Positions 36,243 through 49,000 of a stretch of DNA of 64,000 nt are shown here, piece after piece. Positions within the stretch are counted from its first letter, which is position 1. Every line of letters begins with the position of its first letter. A model generated the notes under the pieces. The model did no database searches, had not been told where the DNA came from, and worked only from the letters and a program-made list of their open reading frames with translations. Source of the stretch: Adenanthera pavonina (lineage: Eukaryota; Streptophyta; Magnoliopsida; Fabales; Fabaceae); NCBI GenBank assembly GCA_026686845.1, contig JAIVEN010000012.1, positions 15,750,501 through 15,814,500 on the forward strand. The letters run 5' to 3'. Made by a program: the position numbers and the translations under genes.

Positions 36243-37769
36243 GATATGTCATTTTTAAAGTCAGATAATATTAATTACTTTTTTTTTATTTATTTTTTAA
36301 AAGCTTATTAAACAAATTTTCCTTTTCATAAAACTTCTTTCATAGTTAGCACACCTGGCTTTAAGTTAAGTGACATTGAGAGTACCAAAAGCTATTTGAG
36401 GGTCTTCGTCATCATGCTCATTTGATGCATCTTATCTCGCCGTTGCTGTTGTTGTCGTATGGTGCGTATAGCATCAGAGGAAGGAAGGCCAAAGAAGTCC
36501 TTATTAGCCTCGTCGGCAGATTAGCCAAAGAAGATGAAGCAGACGAAGCAATAATTATAAATGGAGGGAAAGGCACGGATATTGTTGTCATTTTATATTT
36601 TATTACAGGCGGGGAATCCTCATTCCAACCATTTTTTGGATGGAATTAATTTTCAGGAATGGGTTTTCCATGAGAATTGAGAGTCTAGCAAGTAGCAACC
36701 AAACCTAATTTTCAATTGAATCCTGATTCCATTCCCATGGGCTTTCTCCTTCCAACGAAACGTGACCTATTAAGTTTCTAATTTTGAAGTTTCTAATTTT
36801 GAAGTTCTTTTTTAAAAAATGAAAGTAGCAATTTTATTATGAAATTGTCCGGGGCAGTCATACAAATTTAGGGAAGCCTCCTGGTTAATCCAAAGAAGGA
36901 TGTTCTAAAGAAAAGCTCTAAGTTCATCCAAACTTAAATCATAGAAAATATTTTTAAAAAATGAAGAAAAAGAAGTGAGGAAGCAAAGCAAAAGTTAAAA
37001 AACTTGTATTTTAAAATTTTCAATTACTCTTTCTCTTTATCTTCTTATAAGCCACTCTCAACTACTTTATGTGCATTAAAAAAATTAGTTAAAAGTAAGT
37101 TTTGTCATTAAATTTATTAGGAATAACTTTTATTTTCTTAAATTATCCTTAATTAAATGTAGTAAATTTTTTTAACTAATCTTAATTAAGTACATACAAA
37201 CAAAAGGCAATTGTCAAAACAATATTAAATGTCTAACCACCTTGTAAAGTAATTTATATTTAAAAACACCTAAACTTCTAAAAAGTAAATTATAATAAAA
37301 AATAAAAGAAGTAATTAGTAAGGTTGTTGATTTATCATTTTTTTTAATCAACAGTGTATATATTCAATAAAAATATTACACGTATCTCATGGTAGATAGC
37401 GATCGCAAGGATCGGAGGTGTCTCCTACCATCCCTCTTCTATCATGGTCCTGCCCTGGCAGGAAAATTATTTTTTTTAAATATAAAAATTATAGATGATA
37501 CAATATGTCATTCCATGGTCATGCAATCATGTATCTTTATAATTTTATCCTATTATTTATCTTTTTTACTTATATTGTATAATTGTATAATTGTAAAGAT
37601 ACTATTTTTACTGTATAATACTTAAATCAAAGAAAAAAATGAAAATAGTACAATTGTATGATCATTAAAAAAATTATTATTTTTTATTTCTAAACATAAA
37701 TATTAAAAAACAAAAAATTTAAAAAAAAAATGAAAGGGCGGGAGGGTGGAAGAATGGGGGTTGGCAGGA
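36243..37769. other. Intergenic, no gene recognised
   Basis: AT-rich. The block 36600-36775, with paired 'ggaat' and 'attcc' motifs and 'caaccaaacctaa', looks like the end of a DNA element. The short open frames at 36422-36649 and 37389-37625 show no family similarity. Confidence 0.5.
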
Positions 37770-38130
37770 GAGACCCAATCGCAAGTCTATCTGCTTCCAC
37801 ATACCCAACACAAAAATCGAGTGGTTTGTCAAAAACACACCAATCAAAAATCGCAGCACGAGCATACCTCATTGGTTAGCATTAGCACACTTGTTAACTT
37901 CTCTATGGGGTATACATAAAACTAGCTGAAAAATTCCACTCTCTATTGATCAAGTTCTTCACCTCCATGATGATCTCTGGAAAGGGATGCTCCCATCCTT
38001 CGAATCGAATATGGTTATCAGGTATATTACTTCTGCACAATCCTAGCACACTTCCGGTCTTTTTCATGCCAGATTCCATGCTATTTCCACCCCCTTCAGA
38101 ACTCCAGTGAGCTCTGTAATAGCTGGAGGA
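37770..38130 (-). pseudogene. RNase H-like retroelement remnant
   Basis: Reverse-strand frames give ITELTGVLKGVEIAWNLA, then HPFPEIIMEVKNLINREWNF followed by SASFMYTP, then REVNKCAN, then VFDKPLDFCVGYVEADRLAI. These are, in order, the E-L segment, the loop before the last catalytic region, the REAN-CADWLAN-like segment, and the typical FD-PP-tail of RVT_3 RNase H domains in plant non-LTR elements. At least two frameshifts separate them. The rest of the element was not found. Confidence 0.75.
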
Positions 38131-38139
38131 AGTGCCCAT

Positions 38140-39543
38140 CGGTTTTTAGTTTATCAATGGATAGAATTGACTTTGTAATATAGTTGTGTTAAAAATTGAT
38201 TTTAGACTAATGTGCTTTGTGTTTAAATGATTTACTTAAAAATTAGTTTTGGTAAAAGTAATTATATTTAGATTATTTTAATCAAAAACACTTTTAAAGA
38301 TATAATTAATACTCATATCTAGTTCAACATTTTAACCCAATAGAAAAGCAGCAATAGAATTGCTTATAAGAAAACTTGATTTTGAATCCAAACTGATTTT
38401 CCACCTGAGTTTTGTAAAGATATCCAAACATTTTAAAAAGCTCCAAACCAAGGTTTGAGCCTGAACTTGATTTGTAACCTGTAACCTCACAGGCCAAAGA
38501 TGTCCCACTTTTTTCTTTTCGTTTTTTTAGTATAAATGTGCCACTTAGTCACTGAATCCAAGTAGCCTGTCCATGGACGTTCATTGATCCGTGACTTCAA
38601 GTGGAGATGGAAATGGAAAGAGTATGTAGCTACATTAGACACGGGCCTTTCTTGACATGGTTTTCTATGGCTCAAAGATATATCAGACCTTCCTTATTAC
38701 TATTTAATAGGAACTATTTTTTATTATTCTTTTATTCAAGAGCATAAAAGATGTTTTTATCTACGAAATTATTTTTTTCTATTCTCTTTTCCATTCCATT
38801 CCATTTTGCATAACCAACAAAACCTTATAACAATGATTCAAATAACTGTCTTAAAATATTCATTTTTCCCAAAGAAAAACCTAAATATCAACATAGTAAT
38901 TAAAAAAAAAAAGCCTCCTCTATAAAATAACAATTATCCATTAAATCTAAAGTATCCTCTCTTCACAAATCATAAAAGCACTCAGAACTCCTGTTACCAA
39001 TAAACAATGTATAATGCACTAATATATTTTACACAGTTAAAAATATACAATAGATCCATGTGATATATGTCATTGGATTTCATAGATATACACAACTCAA
39101 TCACACAAGGACTAAAAATCCATGACAGAATTCAGGTAAGGAAAAAAAAAAAAAAAAGATCCATAAGAGAATGATGGGCAATGATACAACGAAACCTTAG
39201 ACAATAACAGCAACTAGCTGGGAACTCGTCCGTCATTATCTGTTTCGAAAATATTAACTACAGTTTTCATCCTTCCAAATCAAAGCTAATAGTGTAATTT
39301 CTGTTTGGTAATGCACATGCCTAGGAAAAGATAAATGTAATGGCACCTACAACGCAGATAACCATATATATGGAGAGATCTGATAACATCCTATCAACAA
39401 ACCACTCACACAAGTTAACAGCAGCAGCATTAGCCATGAAAACTGTCATGTGTAGTTGTTTATATGTATGTCAGTACTGTGATTCACATTCGATTCAGAA
39501 ATCAAAGACAATAAAATACACAATTTCAAGTGATTCTGGTACC
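38140..39543. other. Intergenic, downstream of minus-strand gene
   Basis: 38170-38460 has the AT-rich, 'ccaaacattttaaaaagc' type of text seen in the MITEs of this window, but no clear ends. The remainder includes the probable 3' UTR of the gene at 39544. No other gene seen. Confidence 0.5.
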
Positions 39544-42012
39544 CTAGTGTTTGTTTTTCTCATCATCATCTTCTAGTAAGTTCTCATCCAAGCGCTGATG
39601 AAATGGTGAAGACTTTTGAGGATCTTCCCATTCCTCAATCTCCCTTGATTGTTCTTGGACAGGTGGCAGGTTCCTGTTTTCTTTCTTGCTTTCCTTAATT
39701 ATAGCCAAGGAAATTCATTTTAGAGAGAGAGTACAAAAAGCATCTTTATAGTATGCTACAATTAGATTGTAAAAGAATACAATGTGTACCTTAGACATTT
39801 CTTCCTGCTGATTCAAATGGTCTTTCTTCCTACTACCTGATGATACCTGATTTGAAATTTCCCTGAATATTTGAAATCCCTGAATATCCCCATTTCTGAT
39901 GCTGGCTTCCAGCTGCAACATAAATTACTTTACCAGTAAAAATGAGAGCTCCAAGTCAAGAAATAAATGTACAAACACAAACACAATACAGGACATGCTA
40001 TGCGATGGATAACACAACACAATAACATATATGGTGTTTGGGAGCAATTTGACCTATCACTCATATCTGAAACAGGCGTCAGAACTGTAACAGACATTAA
40101 ATAGTTCTTTATTTTAATATTGGAGCTTGATAGGCTACAATATAGCTAAGTCTTTGCATCAACTGATCTTAGCTTCTTCTTGTTAAGCTAAATAGTTGCT
40201 TAACATCAAGGTTTAATTTGAAGCTCTCTTTAATAAGGATGTGTGAACACAAGGCAAGTGAAATCAATACCATGAAACAGTGTCATTAGCTTGTACCTGA
40301 ATATGAATGATGCAGAAAATAATGCTAGCAATAGGCGGCCAGCTTTCTTCCGGTGAAAGAGATAGGTTTGACCTAACGAAACAAGCATTCACATATAATA
40401 GTCACATTCAATAATAGTATCGTGTATAATTCAAATGCTATGAATCACTATTAGCCAAATAATTAAATGCAAGATGCTTCCATTTTTGTTGGGGCATGCA
40501 TGAAATGCAAGGTCCCAAGACTTGAATTATTACTAAAATTAATATGTCCTGTTTTCTGGAGATGAGACTGATTGCCCTGAAAAAGGAGCTTACAAAATGA
40601 TTGGAAGCTTACACTTTAAGGCTTAAGCATTTTATCATATGTAATAGAGATCTTCAGACAAAATTATAGAGTAATCATTAGAAGGACATAGTCCAGGGAG
40701 ACCCCAAAAACCATGGCATTGAGAGAGTCTGCCAAAGTAAAATAGCAGGAAGCAAAGCCCAGAGCAACTAAAGTTTACATATTATTCATCTGTTAACTGA
40801 GAAAACATCATGAGGCAGAAGTTTTTCTTTTCAATAAAAAGATAAGGAATTTTAAATTTAACTAGAAACATTCCTAGTACATTGCACAGGGATGTTCAAA
40901 TTTTTTTACAAGAAACAAATAACTCCAAAAAAAAAAAAACAGTCTGTATTTCAAAAATATCATTTCAATGAGAAGTGAAAGAATAGTGATAGAAGATTTG
41001 GTTTTATATAGTGTATTGATTATAACTATTATATATAATTAAACAGATAACTTGTTTAATACTACATGGTAGCCAGTATCATAGATAACATTCCATGTCA
41101 GATTAAAGAACACTTCCAAAGAAGGACACATTTTGTCAAGTGCGACAACAAAATGAGCAGATTATCCTGTGTCCAATCAGATTGCCAAACAAAAACAAAA
41201 TTAAGGAATGGAGCAATGAAAATAATTAAGCATGTTCTTGAGATTCCAACCTTAGATAGGGAGCCAAATAGACAAGTGCATACACAGCATAACGTCTTTT
41301 CCCAGTGTCAAGCCACGCAAAAACCCAACTCTATCAACCAAAGACAGCAAGCAACATGATTATAGTACTTCTATAAATTTGTGCCATCTCAAAATTAAGA
41401 GTAAATTCAACCCTCAAATTTATTTCAACAAACAAATCAGTCCTCAAAGTTGCAATGAAGTAGTATATCACTCTCACTAACTCAATATGTGGATGACAAT
41501 TACAAACTCTGATGATTCAAGGGCCAATGGGTATATTCTCAATAATCAAATTGTACATTTTCTGAAAATAAAAATGACGAAAGACCAGGAACTGCAGATT
41601 ACCAGCCAATTGAAATAAGGAATGAAACTAACAATCCCCATGACAGCGAACCTAGTATCAGATCCGTCAATGGCGGAATCACCATCCTCCTCATGTCGAC
41701 CATCAGTGATAGGGAATACCAAAGACGTGAGCATACAAGCACCGATTGCGACAGCGAATGGGCCATCATCAACGAGGTGAGCCCTACACGTAGTGTATTT
41801 CCGGAGCCGGAGCTTGTTCTGCAATCAATAATCCAAAAGTGAGCCACATAATTGCTAAGAGGAAGAGCCGGCGAGAGTGATCGTGAGGTTATTACCTGTT
41901 TGTGTTTGGGACCAAACGAAGAATTGAGAATTGGGAGAGAAAGAGAAAGGGGAGAAGAAAGGGTAGGAGATGGATTGAAACGAAGGCATGAATGGAGAGT
42001 CCAGGAACTCAT
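39544..42012 (-). CDS. Probable plastid membrane protein, function unknown
   Basis: Six exons on the minus strand: 42012-41896, 41818-41603, 41330-41251, 40372-40297, 39912-39790, 39693-39544. All are GT-AG and in phase; the joined frame is 762 nt (253 aa). The small third exon (SWVFAWLDTGKRRYAVYALV and onward) is needed to keep frame between exons 2 and 4. The first ~40 residues are rich in Ser, Leu and Pro with almost no acid, a typical chloroplast transit peptide. Hydrophobic segments follow at FAVAIGACMLTSLVFP, FAVMGIVSFIPYFNWLSWVF, YAVYALVYLAPYL and IASIIFCIIHIQ, suggesting a membrane protein with three or four spans. The C-terminal ~90 residues are very polar and end in an acidic-lysine tail (DDDEKNKH). 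I recognise the core as conserved in plants but cannot assign a function. A thylakoid or envelope location is inference. Confidence 0.85.
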
Positions 42013-42059
42013 GGATGTGTACTGGGACTGAGACTAGTGGAACCATTCAAGATGCCGAT

Positions 42060-44480
42060 ACCAACCATGAAAAGCAGTAGCAAGGAATGGGACGGAGAGA
42101 AAGGGTTGGAAAGCTTCTCGGGGTGTGTGCTTCATGCGCTGCGTGCTCCGCCGGATTGACGAGCGTAGTTCATTTAGGGAAAATTACAATTTAAACCACA
42201 GCCAAACAAAATATTTACAATAAACAGTTGGATCAATATAATAAATTAATTATAAATAAAAATTTTAATTAAAAAATATTAAAATTTAAAATGTTAACTA
42301 GTAAAATTAAGAAAATAAATAATAATAGATTATATTTTATAATAAATTTATTATTTTGATCTATAATTATAATTTTCCCACCATATTGTTTTCATTTGCT
42401 GATTTATTTGATTTTGTTTTCATTTTTTGTTCAAAAAGGCTTTAATTAGACCACAGTTTCCATATTATGGAAAAAATAGTTACCAATTACATATTTGAAC
42501 CTGAAAATACGAAACTGCTAGTAGGCTAATATTTTCACTTCAGAATCCTGTTAGAACAAGGATCTCAAGTTCAAATTAATTTAACAGAAATAATTAACTA
42601 ATTTCGCAATTGAACTCAAAATCACTAAATTGCCAGTAAATTGATTTGTTTCCCTTCAAAATCTTATGAGAAAATATCCCAATTTCAAGCTATAATAGAA
42701 AAAATAGTTGATCAATTTTAGAATCGAACTAAAATTCCCCAATCTGTTGGTCAACCATTTTATAAGTTTTGAATTATAGTCAAAGGTCAGAATCCCAGTA
42801 AAAATGACAACGGACTAAAAATGTTATATCGAGAAAAACAAATGACTAATTTTTGAATTGAAGTGGAATTGCCCAAACTGCCAATGAGCCATCTTTTTAA
42901 GTGCAGAAGCTTTGTAGGGTACAGAAAATGAAAATATAATTGACTGATAACTTGAAAATGATTTTTCATTCATCAATGGAAAAGTCAGACGATGGTGGCC
43001 TCTGTTTCATTGAACGACTACAGCTATATTGGTGCACTACCATTGATGTTGGCCTCTGTATCATCGAAACAAATGTTTGTGTTATCTTCATCTTCATGGC
43101 ATGGGGGGGAGGGGTCATTTAAATCGAACTCAAGTGCGGGTGCTCTGTTATTGGATAGTTGAAACATTGCCCTATTGATGTGTGCCATTGGTGGTTCACT
43201 GTCACCAGTATCGGAAATTATCAGAGAGAGGTTCAGGTCTATGTTCAGTGGCATGTCCAGTCTTCACGTACAAGCTGGAATAGAAAACACATTCTCCAAA
43301 TTGGACAATTCAAGCAAATGCTATTCTTGCAAGCTCTTCAGCTGCCGTGAACATGTCAGTATTGTGTGATGGTATATTTTGATCTCATAGACGTTCAAAA
43401 GTCTGTCAGACGGTCAAGTTTCTTGCTCCACTGCCATTTTTACCCTTAAATTTTGGAGGAAATTTATTTTTATTTTTTCACCACCATTTTTCCCCTTATT
43501 CACCGCTATTTTCTTTTTTTTCTTAATGGAATTTATAGTTGTTATTTTTACCAAAACTAGATTTTCCTTCCCTGGAATGGCACATTGGGAATATTTTATT
43601 TAATTATAAAATATGTTAAATTAAAAAAATTTTATCACTAACTCTCCCATTAAAAATCATTTTAAATGATATTAATTAAAATTAATATAGATTTTAAAAT
43701 TAAAAAATATTAAACTTATAAAAAAGTGGAACCCACCTAAAAAAATGGAAAAAAATAAACTTCATTTATAAAAAAAAAACCACTTAGATTAAAGATGAAA
43801 ACAAGAAAAAAAAAAGCACGGAGTTCAAAGTAAGGTGAAACACAGCTAATGCACATTATCGGCTTCACCGTACTTTTTATTATATATTAGATGAATTTTA
43901 AAATTTGAGTGTGAATTGAAATTTGGGGAATGTTGTAGTTTATTAATGTAGTATAAAAGAAACAATTATTAATTAATGATAACTTTGGAAAAAATACGCT
44001 TTACTACAAATTTAATGCAATTAATTTACCTTATTAGTATGTGTACTTTTTTTAATTAATATTATTATAATGAAATAAAATTAATGTTATTATTATTGTA
44101 GTATGTGTAATTTTTGTTATTACAGTAATTTTTTTTACTTACTATAACGTATTATAATGAGTTTTTTATTTATAATTTAAAAAACACGAATGCTAACTTC
44201 AATAAAGATAATTAGTAATAATTAAAATAATTACAGTACTTATTATCTGCCGTGGAATTTAATTTTCCAACATGTATATTGGGTTTTTCCCCCAAAAAAA
44301 GTACAGATAACTTACAAATTTTTTAAAAATATATTGATTTTATAATAATGAATTAACAAATAATAATAAATAATTTTTACTTTCATAAAATATATTAACT
44401 AATTAATTAATTTTTAACTGATTAATTTATAGTCGGAGCTGGGAGGGCTAGCTGGAGTGATTTTCTATGTCTCTTAAATA
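42060..44480. other. Intergenic with an unidentified coding-like relic
   Basis: Mostly AT-rich. On the reverse strand at about 43020-43360 there are coding-like frames: MFTAAEELARIAFA, a shift, then an open frame of 76 residues with PLNIDLNLSLII and LEFDLNDPSPP (LxLxL/FDLN type motifs) and a stop. I cannot match it to a family; it may be a fragment of a regulatory-protein gene. No other gene seen. Confidence 0.4.
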
Positions 44481-44519
44481 AATCAGAAGAAAAGCGTGCA
44501 AATGTTGCGTCCTGGGAGG

Positions 44520-44857
44520 ACAAGAACGGACTATCCCCTCCTTCCTTCTCCTTCTCACACGGAGCACACTGAGACTCTCCTCCTCTGCTGTGTCCTGTGA
44601 TCCATTGCTATACCTCTATGCTCTCTTTCCTTTTTACAATCTTCTAGACCACAGACTGAGCACCTGGTATTTTACACTTCTGTATTCTCGAGGCAGTTTT
44701 TGTTCCAGGTTCTTCGATTTCTACCTCTCGTTCATATTCTGATTCTTCTTGAAGTTGGATCGTATCCAGTAGCAGCAGAAACTTCGTGATCATCTTATGG
44801 TGATTCTCTGTTGTAAAGCTTAATCCGTCTCAATCGCTGTTCTGGAAGTTTTCTAAG
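44520..44857 (+). other. Probable 5' UTR exon of PLAC8 gene
   Basis: The sequence turns from AT-rich to pyrimidine-rich near 44520. A good donor (ttctaag then gtaaat) ends the exon at 44857. The next acceptor (ccatag at 45993-45998) precedes the coding start by seven bases, so the leader is probably split by a 1.1 kb intron. The transcription start is only approximate. The intron contains a 52-bp tandem repeat and microsatellites. Confidence 0.55.
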
Positions 44858-45548
44858 GTAAATCTCACTTTCCTTGCCGTTCAGCTGCTCGTAATGCTGA
44901 TTTATTGTTTATTTTTTGGTTCATGCGATCTCTGATCAGAATTACCCCCTCTTAGACTAAATATAGCTTAGAATTGTGATTCTAGATGGGGTTGGTTATG
45001 TGTAGGTTTAGTATTTAAACTTGAAACGTAGCAAGCTTTTTTTTTTTTTTTCTCCCTTGCTCGTATCTGAATGAAGCTCATATCCATGAAATTTCTCTTT
45101 GGGGGTGAACAGAATATCTGTCTCAATATTTGGATTAGGATTAGCTTCTTATTATGAGCACTGACTTCTGGTTCTTTGAACTATTTTTTTTCCCTCACAA
45201 GAGTTCAGTTTATAAATGAAGTTTCAGCGTGGAAAGTTTGCTCGTTATGGTGATGTTGTCTGTGATGGCAAGTAGTGGGGTGGGTTGTGTTGGACTATTA
45301 ATAAATATAATTAAGTGCTGAAGTTTCATATGGGTGATGAGGGTTCTATTATAGAAATTACTCCATGAGTCATAGGGATTGATAAATGGAACCTGATGGC
45401 TTTTACTTGATGAAGTTCAGATGGATTGATGGGAAAATCTTGTTTTAATCGAATATGGACCATAACACAAAGATGAAATTGGACCTAGATGGCTTTATTG
45501 ATCGCATGATCTTAGCATTTTGGATTTGTTTAATTTGGGTTTAACAAA

Positions 45549-45652
45549 TGTTTCAACACTGTCCATTTAATGGGGTTGACCCACCCTGAATTGAACAAAA
45601 TGTTTCAACACTGTCCATTTAACGGGGTTGACCCACCCTGAATTGAACAAAA
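45549..45652. repeat. 52-bp tandem duplication in leader intron
   Basis: The 52-bp unit starting 'tgtttcaacactgtccattt' occurs twice (45549-45600, 45601-45652) with a single t/c difference seen. Confidence 0.9.
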
Positions 45653-45820
45653 TTATATGTGTTCCAAATGTAAGAATTTATAAATAGGATGAATTCTTAA
45701 TGGCTTTAGTTCTAAACTCAACTTAAAGGGAATGATGAAAAAAGAAAGCATTTATATTACAATGGATTGTAATTCAATTCTTTTTTTTATCTTTACTAAT
45801 TCTGTGGTGTGTTATCTACA

Positions 45821-45869
45821 ATTGTTGTTGTTCTTGTTCTTCTTCTTCTTATTATTATTATTATTTTAG
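45821..45869. repeat. Compound trinucleotide microsatellite
   Basis: A run of GTT, then CTT, then ATT units just upstream of the first coding exon of the PLAC8 gene. Confidence 0.85.
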
Positions 45870-46005
45870 AACAATATACAATTACTATTTTCTCATCGTC
45901 TTTTTGTGCCTTTATTTAAAATATTTTCCTTTCTGATTTTTCTGGAGGAAAATCGTGTGCCACGTACAGGAACTAATAAATTTTTTTTTTTTCCATAGAA
46001 GAAAT

Positions 46006-49000
46006 ATGACAAATCAACGTGGTTATGTGCCGCCAGCTTACATTCCCTTGGGACAGTCAGATTCAGTGGATGTAATAGCTTCTCAGCATCAGCTCAATGA
46101 AGAAAATCCTGTTAGAAATGTAACGAATCAGATGCAGACTCAGTGGTCTTCCGGGATATGTGCTTGTTGCGATGATATGCAGAGCTGTATGCTACTTCCT
46201 TACCCTGTGATCCTCATTTAGTAGAAGGGATTATTAAAAAGGTGCATCTGAAGTATGTTTAAGGAACTTTGGTCATGCCTTTGTTCTTTGTTTCTTTATG
46301 TGCATAAGTCTTTGTTTTCTAATTTTAACAGTTTCATTGGGAGGAACCTGTCATTAATTAGATGAAATTAGATCTTACTTATAAAAAGTCTTATATCTTA
46401 TGAAAACTTCCATCAAAATGCTGGTCTTAAGTTTTGGCATTATATCTTGGGATGGCAAAACCCATCCTGATCCATCCTGCCCTTACATAGAAATACCCTA
46501 TCTTACTAATCTATTTGTATTGATAGATGGTTCATAAATTATCAATAGTATGCATTGAGTTGATCCAAATTAAACAATTTAGAAAAACTCAAAACCATTG
46601 ATGAAAGGGACACAAGTGTTGATTTAAAAAGGCAACTGGTTCCAAATGGTCAAATGCTCATTTATACAAAATGGTAATTAAATTACAACCTTGCTGGCAA
46701 ACATTGGTCATTTTCCCAATATTGTCCTACGTGCATGCAAAAATGTTTTGACAAAGGCATGATATGCACGAACCTTTATCCTTTTGATAAGGTTATTGAT
46801 CCTATCCAACCACAATGGACCTAACATTGGAATCAGTTTGGGGGGATCTAGGCCAAACTGATTAAATTGGTTCTATTTCTGGATGTCTATGCTGGAAATC
46901 CGATGCAAACTGAACTAATTGATAAAAAATGAAATAATATTTTAATTTACATTTTATATACTAAATATAATATATCGTCATTTAAAATAAAAAAAGAATT
47001 GTCTAATATCTAAATATCTGATAGAATAATATCATGTCATCTTAAAAGCTCTATATCTAGTATTTAATGTGATGTTTTTGAATTTTGTTAAAGAAATATT
47101 TAAGGCTGAAATTTTGATAGATTAGATATTTTTCCCTGAAATTGACCATCCAATGCAAACTAACTAAAGCTGGATTGGATTGGTTCAATTATGACCAAAT
47201 TTACTGGATTAGTTGGATGAGATTTCAGACCATCTAATTAGATCAGTTTAGCTGGTCAAGACAATCAAACAGAACCAATCCAATTTGATGCTCACCCCTA
47301 TGTATAATACATTATATGATTTTTTCTTAATTTAAATGATTGTTTAATAAAATTTAACATTTATTTTAGTGACAAGATATCCTTATTATTTTAATAATAA
47401 AATTATGAATTTAAAAATAATTTTTGAATAATGGGTGGATTGAATGACCATTCAAATAAATGGCTAAATGAGTTGACGGACGGATAAGGTTATTTGTCTG
47501 TAAAATGTGTCATGGATGAGTTGAAGTCTTATGATAGCTTTTTCATGGATTCTCAATGGCTTGATGGATCATTATTCACTTCCTCATTGTAATCCAATGC
47601 GGAAGTTCCGCTTCATGATTTCAAAGCCTACAATATTAGGCTTCTAGATAAGGAAATTGGTTTTATTTTATGAGAAAACTCATCTAGTAAAGTTAGTTGG
47701 AGTCTTGCTTTGAAGCCCTAAAATCTATGCTCACCTTAACACTGCACTTTTATGCTTTCATTTTCTATCAAATTTGGATCTTTTCTGTGTTATCTCTGTG
47801 TTAGTTAGTTGATCTCTTGAAGAGCCTTTTAAAATCTAGTTTAAATTATGTCCAAGAGGAAAATAACATAGGCAAAAAGAGTTGTCAACTTGGTTGAAGG
47901 AGTAGAATTCAATTCAACAATTTGAGGATGATTTAGAGTTTAAGCAGTCACGATGATTTTGCTAATCTTGGAAGAGAGGATGACTAGATTATTGTTTCTT
48001 CTAAATAATGATGCTTACATGATTGAGGAATCAAGTAATGAAAATCATGGTAATGGTCTTGAGAAAATTTTGAATAACAAGAAGGGAAACAATGTGGATC
48101 ACGGGGATTTTTTTTTGGCATTTGTTCTTGTCTGTTTTAATGTTTATCTTTTGTGTAGAATTTTGATATCCTGTTCTCTTGGCATCAGCTGGAATTGAAT
48201 CTATCTATGGTTGGTGACTTGAAATTGCAAGATTATTTAGTTGGTTAAGTTATTTTAGGTCTTCAAGCTTAGTTGTCATTTTTTTTTCTTCTGGTTGGGT
48301 CCAAGAGGATGATCAAACATAATGCCCTTTACCCAAATCCCACCCCCAACCTCCTGACCTGGCCTCATGTTGACAAGATTGGTTATTGTTAACCTCAATG
48401 CTTGAAAGCTAACTATTCATATCCTTGTACTATGCCAAGCTTTTCAAATTTGCACTTTGCTTTGTGTAGGTTCTATAGTGCATTTATGTTGGATTTCTTG
48501 GAAAAGCTTGTATCATTAATGAGTATTTTATATATGGAGAATATTTCAATACCATGTTTATTTGAAACAAAGTACTTTCTCTGTCCACGGTAAAGTTTGC
48601 TTTTGGAGGGCTATGTAACTATTTCATCAATCAAGTCACAAATATTTAACATACTCATACCTAACATTACAATAAAAATCATTTGTTGACTTTTATTTAA
48701 CAGCTTAAGCTTTTAAGCTGGAATGGTATTTGACAGTAGATATTTCACTTGCATTTTTAGTATCTATGTTAGTGATTGCTGTAGAAAGAAAATATGATTT
48801 GAAGGAAATTACCTAGAGAAGTGTCAGTTTTCAACTATGTGCATGTGAAGTAAGTTATTATCCTTTCATGCAAGTCATCTAAATTATGTTGATGCACCTC
48901 TTTTGCTTGCTAGATGCAAGAATGCGGTAGGAAGGTGACTGTTTTCATCATTCACTCCCTGTTAATCCATTGCAGCAGAAATTAAAAGGATTGTTAAAAC

